A stretch of DNA of 64,000 nucleotides, from contig PHEE01000015.1 of the NCBI GenBank assembly GCA_002842855.1, positions 62,001 through 126,000 on the forward strand. The letters run 5' to 3'. The translations under genes and the position numbers were made by a program. The notes below the pieces were generated by a model, which saw only the letters and a program-made list of their open reading frames with translations, was not told where the DNA came from and made no database searches. Positions 49,012 through 59,205 of the stretch are shown in pieces (within the stretch, counting starts at the first letter, position 1; every line of letters begins with the position of its first letter). This DNA is from Alphaproteobacteria bacterium HGW-Alphaproteobacteria-4 (GTDB lineage: Bacteria; Pseudomonadota; Alphaproteobacteria; Rhodobacterales; Rhodobacteraceae).

Positions 49012-51120
49012 GTGGCTGACCTTGCCGACCCCAACCTGGCGCATGCCGTTCCCCTTCGTTTCGGGTTGTCCGCGCATTGGGGGGGCTTGCGGCACCCGCT
49101 GGCCGCGCTTGCGGCGGCGCGGAGCGACATTTTCCTCTGGCTGCCGATCTGGCTTGGTGCGGGCATCGGTGCATGGTTTGGCCTTGGGTGGGAACCGGGC
49201 AGGGCAGATTATACGGCGGTCGCCATAGCGGTGGCGCTCGGTGGGCTTGCATGGTTGCGCGGGCCCGACGCGGGCAGGATCATTGCGGCGGCGCTTACCG
49301 TTGCCGCGTTTGGCTTTCTGCTCGCGGGGGCGCGGGCGCACACCCTTGCGGCACCCGTGCTTGGGTTTCGCTATTATGGCCCGGTCGAAGGCCGGATCAT
49401 CTCGATTGACCGATCAAGCGGCGATTACATCCGCCTCACGCTCGACCAGTTGGTGCTGGCAAGCGTGGCCCCCGCGCGCACCCCTGCAACCGCGCGGGTG
49501 GCGCTGCACGGCGACCAGACGCAGCTGGTGCCCGAGCCGGGCCAGCGTGTGATGATGACCGCCAACCTGATGCCGCCTGCCGGACCCGCCTCGCCACAAA
49601 GCTATGATTTTCGACGCAATTCATGGTTTGCGCGGCTTGGTGCAGTCGGCTATGTCCGCGCCCCGGTGCTGCTGCTCGAGCCGCCCGCACCGGGCGACTG
49701 GTTGCTTGCCGGGCACCGCACGCGGATGCGCCTTTCGGCGGCGATTCAGGTGCGGATTCCGGGGCAGGCGGGGGCGGTCGCGGCGGCGCTGATGACCGGC
49801 GATCGTTCCGGCATCGCCGAGGCCACGAATGCCTCGATGCGCGCCTCGAACCTTTACCACATCATCTCGATCTCGGGCCTGCATATGGGCATGCTGGCGG
49901 GGTTCGTGTTTGCCGCGGTGCGGTATGGTCTCGCGCTGGTCGGCAACCTGGCACTTCGCCTGCCGACAAAAAAGATCGCCGCGGCCGTCGCCCTGTTGGC
50001 GGCGAGCATCTATCTGTGGCTCGCCGGGCCGAACGTGGCCACCGAGCGCGCCTATGTGATGGCTGCGACAATGCTGGTGGCGGTGCTCATCGACCGCCGC
50101 GCGATCAGCCTTCGCACCGTGGCGGTGGCGGCGCTGGTGCTGCTGCTGGTTGAGCCGGAAAGCCTTGTGGAGCCGGGCTTCCAGATGTCGTTTGGCGCTA
50201 CGGTCGCACTGATTCTGGTCTATCGCCCGTGGGCGGCACTGCAAAACCATGTGCCGGCAGTGTTGAAGCCGGTGGCGATGCTGGTGATCTCGTCGTTGGC
50301 GGCGGGGATTGCCTCGGCGCCGATCGCGGCGGCGCATTTCAACCGGATGCCGGAATACGGGCTGCTCGCGAACCTGCTGGCGGTGCCGGTGATGGGCACG
50401 GCGGTGATGCCTGCGGGGGTCTTTGCGGCGTTGCTGGCGCCCTTTGGCCTTGCCGGTCCGCCGCTTTGGGTAATGGAGCAAGGCACGCGCTGGATGATCT
50501 ATGTCTCCGACTGGGTGGCGGGGCTTGATGGCGCGCTGATTTCGGTACCGGTGCCGCCCGAGGTGGTGTTGCCGTTGATGGCGATTGCGGCGGTGTTGAT
50601 GGTGTTGGCGCGCGGCGCGGTGCGCGGCGCGGGTGCCGCGATGGCGATTGTCGCGGTGGTGCTCTGGGCAGGGGTCGAACGCCCGGTGCTGCTGATTGCG
50701 CCCGAGGGCGAGCTTGTCGGGTTGATGACCTCGCAAGGCCGTGCGCTGTCCAAATCGGGTGCGGCTTTCGTGGCCGAAACGTGGTTGGCGGAAGATGGCG
50801 ACACCGCCACACCGCAAACCGCATTCGCCCGCACGGGCTGGAGCGGCCCGACCGGTAACCGAGAGGCGGTGCTCGGCGGTCGGCGGGTAGTGCATTTGAG
50901 CGGAAAGGGCGCATCAGCCCAGGTTGCGGCGGCCTGCACAGACGGCGCCGTGGTCGTGCTGGCAGCCGCAGCCCCCGACCCCGCGCCCGGCGACTGCCTG
51001 CTGTTCGACCTGACACGCCTGCGCCAGAGCGGCGCCGTATCGATCACGCCCGCAGGCGAAGCGCTGCAGGTCGTAACGGTTTCGCAAGCGGTTGGCCCAA
51101 GGCTTTGGGCCCGGCGCTAG
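49012..51120 (+). CDS. comEC: ComEC/Rec2-family DNA uptake protein
   Basis: The 702-residue membrane protein starts at GTG 49012. It has an N-terminal DUF4131 region (about 30-210) and the competence domain with SNLYHIISISGLHMGMLAG and about ten helices. The C-terminal metallo-beta-lactamase domain of Gram-positive ComEC is not evident: no HxHxDH is present, and only about 130 residues follow the last helix. It forms the channel for single-stranded DNA across the inner membrane. Confidence 0.92.
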   Translation: MADLADPNLAHAVPLRFGLSAHWGGLRHPLAALAAARSDIFLWLPIWLGAGIGAWFGLGWEPGRADYTAVAIAVALGGLAWLRGPDAGRIIAAALTVAAFGFLLAGARAHTLAAPVLGFRYYGPVEGRIISIDRSSGDYIRLTLDQLVLASVAPARTPATARVALHGDQTQLVPEPGQRVMMTANLMPPAGPASPQSYDFRRNSWFARLGAVGYVRAPVLLLEPPAPGDWLLAGHRTRMRLSAAIQVRIPGQAGAVAAALMTGDRSGIAEATNASMRASNLYHIISISGLHMGMLAGFVFAAVRYGLALVGNLALRLPTKKIAAAVALLAASIYLWLAGPNVATERAYVMAATMLVAVLIDRRAISLRTVAVAALVLLLVEPESLVEPGFQMSFGATVALILVYRPWAALQNHVPAVLKPVAMLVISSLAAGIASAPIAAAHFNRMPEYGLLANLLAVPVMGTAVMPAGVFAALLAPFGLAGPPLWVMEQGTRWMIYVSDWVAGLDGALISVPVPPEVVLPLMAIAAVLMVLARGAVRGAGAAMAIVAVVLWAGVERPVLLIAPEGELVGLMTSQGRALSKSGAAFVAETWLAEDGDTATPQTAFARTGWSGPTGNREAVLGGRRVVHLSGKGASAQVAAACTDGAVVVLAAAAPDPAPGDCLLFDLTRLRQSGAVSITPAGEALQVVTVSQAVGPRLWARR

Positions 51121-51127
51121 CGGCGTT

Positions 51128-51811
51128 TCAATAGCTGCGGATCAGCCCGACCAGTCGGCCCTGCACCTTGACCTGATCTTCGCGCAGAATGCGGGTTTCA
51201 TAGGCGGGGTTGGCGGCTTCAAGCGCGATCATGCCGTTCTTGCGGCGAAACCGCTTCAACGTCGCCTCAAAGCCTTCGACCAACGCCACCACAATGTCGC
51301 CATTGTCGGCAGCGGCCTGTTCGCGGATCACCACGATGTCGCCATCGTTGATGCCCGCGTCGATCATCGAATCGCCCTTGACCTCAAGCGCATAGTGTTC
51401 GCCGCGCCCCGAAAGCATGGTTTCGGACACCGTGATATGGTGCGAAATTTGAGAAATCGCCTCAATCGGCACTCCGGCAGCGATCCGCCCCATGACCGGC
51501 AATTCGACCACCCCGGCCGCAACCGGCGGCGCGCCGTGCGGCGGCTCGGCCCGGTCGCCGGCGGTCACAAGAGGGTCAAAGCCGGGTCGTTCCATCGCCT
51601 CGGGCAGCTTGACGATCTCAATCGCACGGGCGCGATGCGCAAGGCGGCGAATGAAGCCGCGCTCTTCCAGCGCCGTGATCAGCCGGTGGATGCCGGATTT
51701 TGAGCGCAGGTTGACCGCGTCTTTCATTTCATCGAACGAAGGGGGAACTCCATCGCGCAGCGTGCGCTTTTGAATGAAATCTAGTAGTTCCAATTGCTTG
51801 CGCGTCAACAT
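51128..51811 (-). CDS. lexA: SOS repressor LexA
   Basis: The 227-residue protein has a winged helix-turn-helix ([21 protein letters not shown]), the Ala-Gly cleavage site in [11 protein letters not shown], and the Ser-Lys dyad in GDSMIDAGI and [14 protein letters not shown]. Two overlapping SOS boxes are upstream. It is convergent with comEC, 7 bp apart. Confidence 0.97.
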   Translation of the reverse strand: MLTRKQLELLDFIQKRTLRDGVPPSFDEMKDAVNLRSKSGIHRLITALEERGFIRRLAHRARAIEIVKLPEAMERPGFDPLVTAGDRAEPPHGAPPVAAGVVELPVMGRIAAGVPIEAISQISHHITVSETMLSGRGEHYALEVKGDSMIDAGINDGDIVVIREQAAADNGDIVVALVEGFEATLKRFRRKNGMIALEAANPAYETRILREDQVKVQGRLVGLIRSY

Positions 51812-51831
51812 TGATGACCCTCCACGAAGCT

Positions 51832-51857
51832 GTTCAAGCTATGTTCTAGGCGTGTTC
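51832..51857. promoter_or_regulatory. two overlapping LexA boxes in the lexA promoter
   Basis: Three exact GTTC half-sites (51832, 51843, 51854) stand 11 bp apart, forming two GTTC-N7-GTTC boxes that share the middle half-site. They begin 21 bases upstream of the lexA start, in the 69-bp gap to moeA. Confidence 0.85.
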
Positions 51858-51880
51858 CCGTTTCGTGTCAAGGCGCAGAC

Positions 51881-53059
51881 TTAAAGCGACAGGTATTCGG
51901 CCCAAGTACCTGCGGCGCGCGGCCCGTCACCTGCGGGGCGGATCAAGAGCGCGTCGGCCTTGTTAAGAATGCTCAACAGGGCCGAATCCTGATCGGCGAA
52001 AGGTGCGATCTGCGGCACCTCGCCCGGTATCAGGCGCGCGCGCATGAAGTGCGTGCGCGGGCCGTTGGCGCCGACACTGTCTGCAAGCCGCGCGCGCAAC
52101 GGCATATGCTCGCCCGGCAGGCCCTGCATCACCGCAAGCAGCGGCAGCATGAAAAGCCGCGCCGTAACTATCGCCGAAACCGGGTTTCCCGGCAGCCCCA
52201 GCATCACCGCGTTTGCCAATCGCCCTGCCATCAATGGTTTGCCGGGGCGCATCGCCACCTGCCAGAACGCGCGTTCGAGCCCGAGATCGGCGGCGACTTT
52301 GCCGACCAGATCATGCTCACCCACCGACGCGCCGCCCGAACTGACGATCAGATCGGCGCCTTCGGCCAACGCAAAGGCCTGCCGCAGTGCCGCCTCGTTG
52401 TCGCGTGCGATCGGCAACAGCCGCGCTTCGGCGCCCGCATCTTCGGCCATTGCAGCCAACGCGAACGAATTGGAACAGACGATCTGGCCGGGGCCGGGCG
52501 CTTCACCCGGCATCACCAACTCGTCACCCGTGGCAAGCACGGCGACCGTCGGGCGCCGCGCAACCGTGACCGTGGCCACGTTCATCGCCGCGAGCAGACC
52601 AAGGTGGCGCGGTTCCAGCCGCAGCGGCGCCGCGACAACCTGACCTTTGGCAAAGTCCTGCCCGCGCGGGCGGATATGGCGCCGCGGGTCAAGCTTTGCA
52701 GGCAGCGTTATGTGGTCGCCCTCGCGGTGCACATCCTCTTGCATCAGCACCCAGGCGGCGCCTTCGGGCACCGGTGCTCCGGTAAAGATGCGAACCGCTT
52801 GACCCCGTGCCAGCGCGCCGACAAAGCCATGCCCGGCACCAGCGTCGCCAACCACATGCAGCGTCAAACCGGGGTGGTGGTCTTCTGCGGTAATCGCGTA
52901 TCCATCCATCGCGGCGGCGTCGAAGGGTGGCTGGGTCAGCCCTGCCACAGCAGGCGCAGCCAGCACCCGGCCCAGTGCAGCCCGCAGCGGCACGGTTTCG
53001 CCGCGCACCGGCCCTGAAAGTGCCAGAATCCGCGCCAGAGCCTGTTCAACCGATATCAT
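51881..53059 (-). CDS. moeA: molybdopterin molybdenumtransferase
   Basis: The ATG at 53059 overlaps the moaC stop (TGATG); a GTG one codon earlier is possible. The 392-residue protein has ATGDELVMPGE, SSGGASVGEHD and GLPGNPVSA, the MoeA/MogA-fold motifs. It inserts molybdate into adenylylated molybdopterin. Confidence 0.95.
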   Translation of the reverse strand: MISVEQALARILALSGPVRGETVPLRAALGRVLAAPAVAGLTQPPFDAAAMDGYAITAEDHHPGLTLHVVGDAGAGHGFVGALARGQAVRIFTGAPVPEGAAWVLMQEDVHREGDHITLPAKLDPRRHIRPRGQDFAKGQVVAAPLRLEPRHLGLLAAMNVATVTVARRPTVAVLATGDELVMPGEAPGPGQIVCSNSFALAAMAEDAGAEARLLPIARDNEAALRQAFALAEGADLIVSSGGASVGEHDLVGKVAADLGLERAFWQVAMRPGKPLMAGRLANAVMLGLPGNPVSAIVTARLFMLPLLAVMQGLPGEHMPLRARLADSVGANGPRTHFMRARLIPGEVPQIAPFADQDSALLSILNKADALLIRPAGDGPRAAGTWAEYLSL

Positions 53060-53532
53060 CACAACGCCTCGTAACGGCCAGATTTACCACCATCTTTCAG
53101 CGTTACGCGAATGCCGTCGATGCGCATGGCGCGGTCCGCCGCCTTGAGCATGTCGTAGACCGTCAGCGCCGCCACCGAAACTGCGGTCAGCGCCTCCATC
53201 TCGACCCCGGTCTTGCCGTCGGTCTCGACCGTCGCAACAATCCGCACGCCGGGCAGCGCGGTGTCGGGTTCCAGATCAAGCGCCACACGGGTCAGCGGCA
53301 GTGGGTGGCAAAGCGGAATGAGGTCGGCGGTGCGTTTGGCCGCCATGATGCCCGCCAGACGCGCCACGCCCAAAACGTCGCCTTTCCTGGCGCTGCCTTC
53401 CAGAACCAGCGCGAGCGTTTCCGCCGCCATCACCACAGCGCCCGCCGCCACGGCGACCCTGTGCGTGACGGATTTGGTTGCAACATCAACCATATGCGCT
53501 TCACCCTTCGGGTTGAAATGGCTCAGGCTCAT
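53059..53532 (-). CDS. moaC: cyclic pyranopterin monophosphate synthase
   Basis: The 157-residue enzyme has [18 protein letters not shown] near the start, [10 protein letters not shown] and [21 protein letters not shown] in parts, the MoaC signature. With MoaA (not in the window) it makes cPMP for molybdenum cofactor. Stops and starts overlap with trpC and moeA. Confidence 0.96.
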   Translation of the reverse strand: MSLSHFNPKGEAHMVDVATKSVTHRVAVAAGAVVMAAETLALVLEGSARKGDVLGVARLAGIMAAKRTADLIPLCHPLPLTRVALDLEPDTALPGVRIVATVETDGKTGVEMEALTAVSVAALTVYDMLKAADRAMRIDGIRVTLKDGGKSGRYEAL

Positions 53533-54317
53533 GGCGCCTCCAGAAGTGCGCGGGTGGCGGCTGCGACATCGGCTTGCCGCATAAGGCTTTCGCCAACCAG
53601 AAAACGGCGCGCGCCCACGGCGGCCATGGCGGCAAGGTCGGCGGCGGTGAACAGCCCGCTTTCGCAGACCAGATCGCGCCCCGGCGGCAGCAGCGGCGCA
53701 AGGTCGCGTGTTACATCAAGAGTAACTTCGAACGTCTTGAGGTTACGGTTATTTACGCCAATCAATGGCGAGCGCAGGCGCAGCGCGCGGTGAAGTTCGG
53801 TGCGGTCGTGCACCTCGATCAGCGTATCCATGCCCCAGCCGAGTGCGGCGTCCTCCAACTCGGCTGCCAAACCGTCGTCGACCGAGGCCATGATGATGAG
53901 AATGGCATCTGCGCCCCAGGCGCGGGCTTCGGCAACCTGATAGGGGTCGTGCAGAAAGTCCTTGCGCAGCACCGGCAGGGTGCAAGCGGCGCGGGCGGCC
54001 ATGAGGTATTCGGGCGCCCCCTGAAACGAAGGTGCGTCGGTCAGCACCGAAAGGCAGGCTGCCCCCCCGGCCTCATAGGCGCGCGCCAGCGCCGGTGGGT
54101 CGAAATCGGCACGGATCAAGCCTTTCGAGGGGCTCGCCTTCTTGATCTCGGCAATCAGCGCGTAGCCATTGGCGGCCTTGGTGGACAGCGCAGCCGCAAA
54201 GCCCCGCACCGGCGGGGCCGCCCGCGCGTCCGCCTCGATGGCGGCAAGCGGGCGCGCCTGTTTGGCGGCGGCAATCTCGGCCAGCTTGTAGCTTTTGATG
54301 CGTTCGAGAATGTTCAT
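53529..54317 (-). CDS. trpC: indole-3-glycerol-phosphate synthase
   Basis: The 262-residue barrel has [37 protein letters not shown]-like [12 protein letters not shown], and [10 protein letters not shown]. It closes the indole ring in tryptophan synthesis. No PRAI (trpF) domain is fused. Overlaps moaC by 4 bases. Confidence 0.97.
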   Translation of the reverse strand: MNILERIKSYKLAEIAAAKQARPLAAIEADARAAPPVRGFAAALSTKAANGYALIAEIKKASPSKGLIRADFDPPALARAYEAGGAACLSVLTDAPSFQGAPEYLMAARAACTLPVLRKDFLHDPYQVAEARAWGADAILIIMASVDDGLAAELEDAALGWGMDTLIEVHDRTELHRALRLRSPLIGVNNRNLKTFEVTLDVTRDLAPLLPPGRDLVCESGLFTAADLAAMAAVGARRFLVGESLMRQADVAAATRALLEAP

Positions 54318-54319
54318 GC

Positions 54320-55327
54320 TCAGCCCGTTACTGCCTTCAGCGCGGCAAGTTTGGCCGCTGCGGCACCCGAATCGATGCTTTCCACGGCCCGCGCCACGCC
54401 CTCGCGCAGGTCGGAGGCTTTCTGCGCCACGACCAGCGCTGCGGCGGCGTTGAGCAGCACCGCATCGCGGTAGGCGCCCTTCTGCCCCGCCAGAAGTGCC
54501 TGAAAGGCGGCGGCATTTTCGGCAGGCTCGCCGCCGACGATGGCTTCGAAAGCATGCACCGGCAGCCCTGCCTCTTCCGGATGAAGCTCAAACTCGCGCA
54601 CCGTGCCATCTTCCAGCGCCGCAACCCAGCTTACCCCGGCAATCGACAGCTCATCCGTGCCATCGGCGCCATGCACGAGCCACGCGCGGTCTGACCCAAG
54701 CGCCGCGAGCACCTCGGCCATCGGCCTGATCCAGGCGCGTGAAAAGGCGCCCGTCAACTGCCGTTTGACCCCGGCGGGGTTGGTCAGCGGCCCCAGCAGG
54801 TTGAACACCGTGCGGGTGCCAAGTTCGCTGCGGGTCGGCATCACATGGCGAATAGCAGGGTGGTGCATGGGTGCCATCATGAAGGCAATTCCGGCCGTTT
54901 GCAGCGCCTTTTCAGCTACTTCAGGGCCGTTCATCACGTTGATGCCAAGCGCGGTCAGGGCATCGGCCGCGCCGGATCTTGAGGAAAGGTTGCGGTTGCC
55001 GTGCTTGGCCACCACGACGCCCGCGCCCGCCACCACAAAGGCGGTGGCGGTCGAGATATTCAGCGTACCCTTGCCATCGCCCCCGGTTCCGACAATGTCC
55101 ATCGCCCCGGCGGGGGCGCGCACCGCGTTGCACTTGGCGCGCATCACGCGGGCGGCGGCGGCGATTTCTTCCACCGTTTCGCCGCGCACGCGCAGCGCCA
55201 TGAGAAAGCCACCCATCTGGCTTGGGGTCGCGGCCCCCTCAAAAAGCGCGGAAAACGCTGCCTCGGCTTCGGCGCGGGTCAGCGGGCGTTCGGCGGCGAT
55301 GCCGATCAGCGGGCGAATGTCGGTCAT
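54320..55327 (-). CDS. trpD: anthranilate phosphoribosyltransferase
   Basis: The 335-residue enzyme has the PRPP loop [20 protein letters not shown] in part, [15 protein letters not shown], and [12 protein letters not shown]. It joins PRPP and anthranilate. Between trpG (4-base overlap) and trpC (2-base gap). Confidence 0.97.
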   Translation of the reverse strand: MTDIRPLIGIAAERPLTRAEAEAAFSALFEGAATPSQMGGFLMALRVRGETVEEIAAAARVMRAKCNAVRAPAGAMDIVGTGGDGKGTLNISTATAFVVAGAGVVVAKHGNRNLSSRSGAADALTALGINVMNGPEVAEKALQTAGIAFMMAPMHHPAIRHVMPTRSELGTRTVFNLLGPLTNPAGVKRQLTGAFSRAWIRPMAEVLAALGSDRAWLVHGADGTDELSIAGVSWVAALEDGTVREFELHPEEAGLPVHAFEAIVGGEPAENAAAFQALLAGQKGAYRDAVLLNAAAALVVAQKASDLREGVARAVESIDSGAAAAKLAALKAVTG

Positions 55328-55917
55328 GCCGCGGCCTTGCCGCGGATGCCCGCAGCCGTCAGGAAGTTGCGGATCAGCGCGTGCCCGTGCTCCGAGGCGA
55401 TGCTTTCGGGGTGGAACTGCACGCCTTCGATCAGCCGCTCGCGGTGGCGCAGACCCATGATGGTGCCGTCTTCAAGCCACGCGGTAACCTCAAGGCAGTC
55501 GGGCAGGGTGGCGCGATCAACGATCAGGCTGTGGTAGCGCGTGGCAAGGAACGGCGAGGGAAGCCCTTTGAAAACGCCCGCGCCCGCGTGGTGAATGGTG
55601 CCCATCTTGCCATGCACGATCTCGCCCGCCCGCACCACGCGGCCGCCGAACGCCTCGCCAATTGCCTGATGGCCAAGGCAGACGCCCAGCAAAGGCGTGC
55701 CCGTTTCGGCGGCGGCAAGGGTCAGTGGCAGGCAGATGCCCGCCTGCGCCGGGTCGCAGGGGCCGGGGCTGAGCACGATTGCGGTGGCACCCATCGCCAT
55801 CGCCGCCTGCACGTCGAGTGCGTCGTTGCGGCGCACCACCACATCCGCCCCCAGCTCGCCGAAGTAATGCACGAGGTTGTAGGTAAAGCTGTCGTAGTTA
55901 TCGATCAGAAGCAGCAT
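55324..55917 (-). CDS. trpG: anthranilate synthase component II (glutamine amidotransferase)
   Basis: The 197-residue protein starts [15 protein letters not shown] at 55917. [16 protein letters not shown] has the nucleophile Cys, and QFHPESIAS the His-Glu pair. It feeds ammonia to TrpE; in many alphaproteobacteria the same chain serves p-aminobenzoate synthase too. trpE is separate, about 1.8 kb upstream with a rightward gene between. Confidence 0.96.
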   Translation of the reverse strand: MLLLIDNYDSFTYNLVHYFGELGADVVVRRNDALDVQAAMAMGATAIVLSPGPCDPAQAGICLPLTLAAAETGTPLLGVCLGHQAIGEAFGGRVVRAGEIVHGKMGTIHHAGAGVFKGLPSPFLATRYHSLIVDRATLPDCLEVTAWLEDGTIMGLRHRERLIEGVQFHPESIASEHGHALIRNFLTAAGIRGKAAA

Positions 55918-56042
55918 GAAGGCGGATTTCCCCAAGGCGGGCCGGATTCAGGGTGAACCGGGGTTTGCGTCGGGCTATAGATGGGCAGAGCCGCGCGGCA
56001 TGGTCAAGGCCTTCGCGGCGGGCAGGGTAGGCGAGGGCATAA

Positions 56043-57683
56043 ATGGGGCGCAGCATTCTTTCCGGGTCGGTGCTGGGGGCGGTTCTTTCGGCCCTGATTC
56101 TATCGGCAACGTCGCTGATGCTGCCGTTGGCGCCAGCGCCCGCGCCCGCGCCCGGCGTGCCCGATGCTGCCGTGCCTGCCCCGTCGCCACTGGTCGAAAT
56201 GCCTGCGCCGATCTTGGAATTGCCCGCTGCCGCCGCTGAACCCGATCCGGCCGATGCGGTTGCCGCGCTGCCCGTTCCCGAAGCAACCGTGGCCATTCGC
56301 GAACCCGATGCCCCCACCGCCAGCGCTCTGGTGACACCTGCCCCGACGCGATCCACGGGTCCGGCGATTGTCGAGGTGCCCGCGGGGTCCGAATTTGCGC
56401 GCGCGCCGGGGGATGCACTTGCCCTGCGGCCCGCGATCGAGCTTGCCCCGACGGTCGCCACTGCGCCCGCCGCGCCACTTGCGCTGCCCGATGCGGCACC
56501 GGCCCCGGCGGCCACCGACCCCGGCACTCCCCCGGCGGCGCCAACCGGGCCTACAGCACCCGGCGCGCTTTCCCCCGAGGTGGAACACCCCACGCTGCCG
56601 CAGGCCGAACAGCCGCTGCCGGTGCCACCACCGGGCGAGGCGCTGGCGCCTACGTTGCCTGCGGTTGCGCGCACCGATCAGCCTGCCGTTCCCGATATTC
56701 TCGTGCCGCCCGCCGCCCCCGGCGCGGCGATGCCCGCCCCTGAAGCAGACGCCGCGCCCGAAACTGCGCCTGCACAGCTGGCAACAACGCCGCCGCCCCA
56801 GACGGCCGCCTTGCCCGACATCATTCTGGTGCCCGATGCGGCGCCTGCCGCGCCTGCCGCGCCTGCCGCCGCACCCGTGCCGCAGCCGGGTTTTGCCGGG
56901 GTTGCCGCCGCCCCCGGCTTTGTCAATGCGCCCGGCGTTGCGGTTAACCGTTTGCCTTCGATTGGCGTCGAATCGGTGCCCGTGGCCGAACCGCTGGCGC
57001 CAAGGCAATCGCCGCTTGAGGCGTTTCGTGCCGAGTTCACCGGATCGGGCGCACCGCTGCTGGCGCTGGTGCTGCTTGACCCAACAGCCGAGGGCGACTT
57101 TGCGGCGCTGCGCGCGCTCGGGTTGCCGCTGACCATCGCGATTGACCCGATGCGCGCGGATGCCGCCGCCGACGCCCAAAAGTTCCGGGCAGCCGGGTTC
57201 GAGGTGGCAATTCTTGCCGCGCGATTGCCGGTCGGCGCCACACCCGGCGATCTGGAGGTGGCACTGGCCGCCTGGCGCCGCGTGCTGCCCGAGGCGGTGG
57301 CGGTGGTTGAGCCGCCCCAGCCGGTGATGCAGGGCAACCGCAGCCTTGCGCAGCAACTTGTCGCTGCGCTGGCGCGCGAAGGGCTGGGGTTGGCCACGCA
57401 TTCGGGCAAGGGGCTGAACGCCGCCGCGCAGTTGGCGACCGCCGCAGGTTTGCCGCAAGTTCTGGTCTGGCGCGTGCTTGATACCGAGGGCGATACCGCC
57501 CCGGCGATCCGCCGCTACCTTGACCGCGCGGCGTTTGAAGCCTCGCGCGGTGTGGGTGTGGCCGTGATGCTGCACGCTTGGCCCGAGTCGCTTGCCGGAT
57601 TGGCCGAGTGGCAAAAGCGCCGCGAAGGTGGGCCCGACCTTGCACCGCTTTCGGCGCTGGCACTGGCGGGTGGGGCGCTTTAG
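56043..57683 (+). CDS. divergent polysaccharide deacetylase-family protein with Pro/Ala-rich linker
   Basis: The 546-residue protein has an N-terminal hydrophobic anchor (about 7-33), about 300 residues rich in Ala and Pro with little structure, and a C-terminal NodB-like barrel (about 325-545) of the divergent polysaccharide deacetylase family (ALVLLDPTAEGDFAAL, GLATHSGKGLNAA, VAVMLHAWPES). The normal Asp-His-His metal site of active deacetylases is not obvious. It is probably exported to the periplasm. Its 3' end overlaps trpE (opposite strand) by 4 bases. Confidence 0.82.
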   Translation: MGRSILSGSVLGAVLSALILSATSLMLPLAPAPAPAPGVPDAAVPAPSPLVEMPAPILELPAAAAEPDPADAVAALPVPEATVAIREPDAPTASALVTPAPTRSTGPAIVEVPAGSEFARAPGDALALRPAIELAPTVATAPAAPLALPDAAPAPAATDPGTPPAAPTGPTAPGALSPEVEHPTLPQAEQPLPVPPPGEALAPTLPAVARTDQPAVPDILVPPAAPGAAMPAPEADAAPETAPAQLATTPPPQTAALPDIILVPDAAPAAPAAPAAAPVPQPGFAGVAAAPGFVNAPGVAVNRLPSIGVESVPVAEPLAPRQSPLEAFRAEFTGSGAPLLALVLLDPTAEGDFAALRALGLPLTIAIDPMRADAAADAQKFRAAGFEVAILAARLPVGATPGDLEVALAAWRRVLPEAVAVVEPPQPVMQGNRSLAQQLVAALAREGLGLATHSGKGLNAAAQLATAAGLPQVLVWRVLDTEGDTAPAIRRYLDRAAFEASRGVGVAVMLHAWPESLAGLAEWQKRREGGPDLAPLSALALAGGAL

Positions 57684-59191
57684 ACGTTGCCGCGCCGAAC
57701 GAACAGGCCTGCATCTTCGGCAGCCTTGCGCAGAGCCTTTGATTTATTGACCGACTCGAGCCACTCTGCCTCGGGGTCGCTGTCGTAGACAACGCCGCCC
57801 CCGGCCTGAACATAAAGCTGGCCGTCTTTCAGCACGGCGGTGCGCAGCGCAATGCACATGTCCATTTCGCCATTGGCGGCAAAATAGCCCACGCCGCCGC
57901 CGTAAACACCGCGCTTTTCCGGCTCCAACTCGTCAATGATCTGCATCGCCCGCACCTTGGGCGCGCCCGAAACCGTGCCTGCGGGCAGCCCGGCAAGCAG
58001 CGCCGACAGCGCATCTTCGCCCTCTGCCAGTTCGCCCACCACGTTCGAGACGATGTGCATCACATGGCTGTACCGCTCGATGATGAATTGCTCGGTCGGC
58101 CGCACGGTGCCGATTTTGGCCACCCGGCCCACATCGTTGCGGCCCAGATCCAGAAGCATCAGATGCTCGGCGCGCTCCTTGGGGTCGGCCAGCAGGTCGG
58201 CCTCCAAAGCGCGGTCCTCATCGGGCGTGGCGCCGCGCGGGCGGGTGCCGGCGATCGGGCGAATCGTCACCTCACCCTCGCGCAGACGCACGAGAATTTC
58301 GGGGCTTGCCCCAATGATCTGGAAGCCGCCGAAGTTGAGAAAGAACATGAAAGGCGAAGGGTTGGTGCGCCGCAAACTGCGGTAGAGCGAAAAGGGCGGC
58401 AGACGAAACTCCTGCACCCAACGCTGACTGGGCACCACCTGAAAAATGTCACCCGCGCGAATGTACGCTTTCGCCTTTTCAACCGCTTGCATATAGGCGG
58501 CCTTGGAAAAATTCGACCGCGCCTCGCCCACCGCTTCAACTTCGCCCAAATCTCGGGCGGCGGCGGCGGGCGTTCTGTCAAGGTCGCGCAGCGCGTCCAT
58601 CACCCGTTCGGCAGCCTGCGCATAGGCCGCGCGCGCGCTCAGCCCGGCGTTTGCCCATGCGGGCGCACATAAGGTGACCTCGCCCTTCACGCCATCGAGC
58701 ACCGCCACCACCGAAGGCCGCATCAACATTGCATCCGGCACGCCCAGCGGGTCGGGGTTGACGTCGGGCAGATGCTCGACCAGCCGGATCATGTCGTAAC
58801 CAAGATAGCCGAACAGGCCTGCGGCGCTCGCGGGTAGCCCCTCGGGCATCTCGATACGGCTTTCGTCGATCAGCGCGCGCAGGCTTTCGAACGGGTGCCC
58901 CTGCAGCGGCGTGAAGGTGTTGTCAAACCGCGCCTGCCGGTTGATCTCGGCCTGCGCGCCGCGGCATTGCCAGATCACATCGGGTTTCATGCCGACCATC
59001 GAATAGCGCCCGCGCACCTCGCCGCCGGTGACGCTTTCCAGCATGAAGCTGTTCTTGCTGGCATCTGCCAGCTTCAGCATCAGCGAAACGGGCGTGTCGA
59101 GGTCGGCGGCAAGGCGGGCATAAACCAACTGGTTTTGCCCGGCGTTCCAGCCCGCCTCAAAGGCCTCGTAAGATGGGTTGAGCGCGACCAC
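57680..59191 (-). CDS. trpE: anthranilate synthase component I
   Basis: The 503-residue chorismate-binding enzyme has GRYSMVGMKPDV near the N-terminus, then PSQRWVQEF, FGGFQIIGASPEILVRL, RPIAGTRPRG, GRNDVGRVAKIG and AGTVSGAPKVRAM. It makes anthranilate with TrpG. It follows ppiD by 14 bp, so both are likely in one transcript; a leader-peptide attenuator cannot fit. Confidence 0.97.
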   Translation of the reverse strand: MVALNPSYEAFEAGWNAGQNQLVYARLAADLDTPVSLMLKLADASKNSFMLESVTGGEVRGRYSMVGMKPDVIWQCRGAQAEINRQARFDNTFTPLQGHPFESLRALIDESRIEMPEGLPASAAGLFGYLGYDMIRLVEHLPDVNPDPLGVPDAMLMRPSVVAVLDGVKGEVTLCAPAWANAGLSARAAYAQAAERVMDALRDLDRTPAAAARDLGEVEAVGEARSNFSKAAYMQAVEKAKAYIRAGDIFQVVPSQRWVQEFRLPPFSLYRSLRRTNPSPFMFFLNFGGFQIIGASPEILVRLREGEVTIRPIAGTRPRGATPDEDRALEADLLADPKERAEHLMLLDLGRNDVGRVAKIGTVRPTEQFIIERYSHVMHIVSNVVGELAEGEDALSALLAGLPAGTVSGAPKVRAMQIIDELEPEKRGVYGGGVGYFAANGEMDMCIALRTAVLKDGQLYVQAGGGVVYDSDPEAEWLESVNKSKALRKAAEDAGLFVRRGNV

Positions 59192-59205
59192 CGGTGTTTC
59201 CCCGT

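Noticed and set aside
56100-57614. 504-codon minus-strand frame, Gly/Arg-rich
   Set aside because: Antisense image of the Ala/Pro-rich linker; composition is a by-product of the codon pattern.
59192-59205. Trp leader/attenuator upstream of trpE
   Set aside because: Only 14 bases lie between ppiD and trpE.
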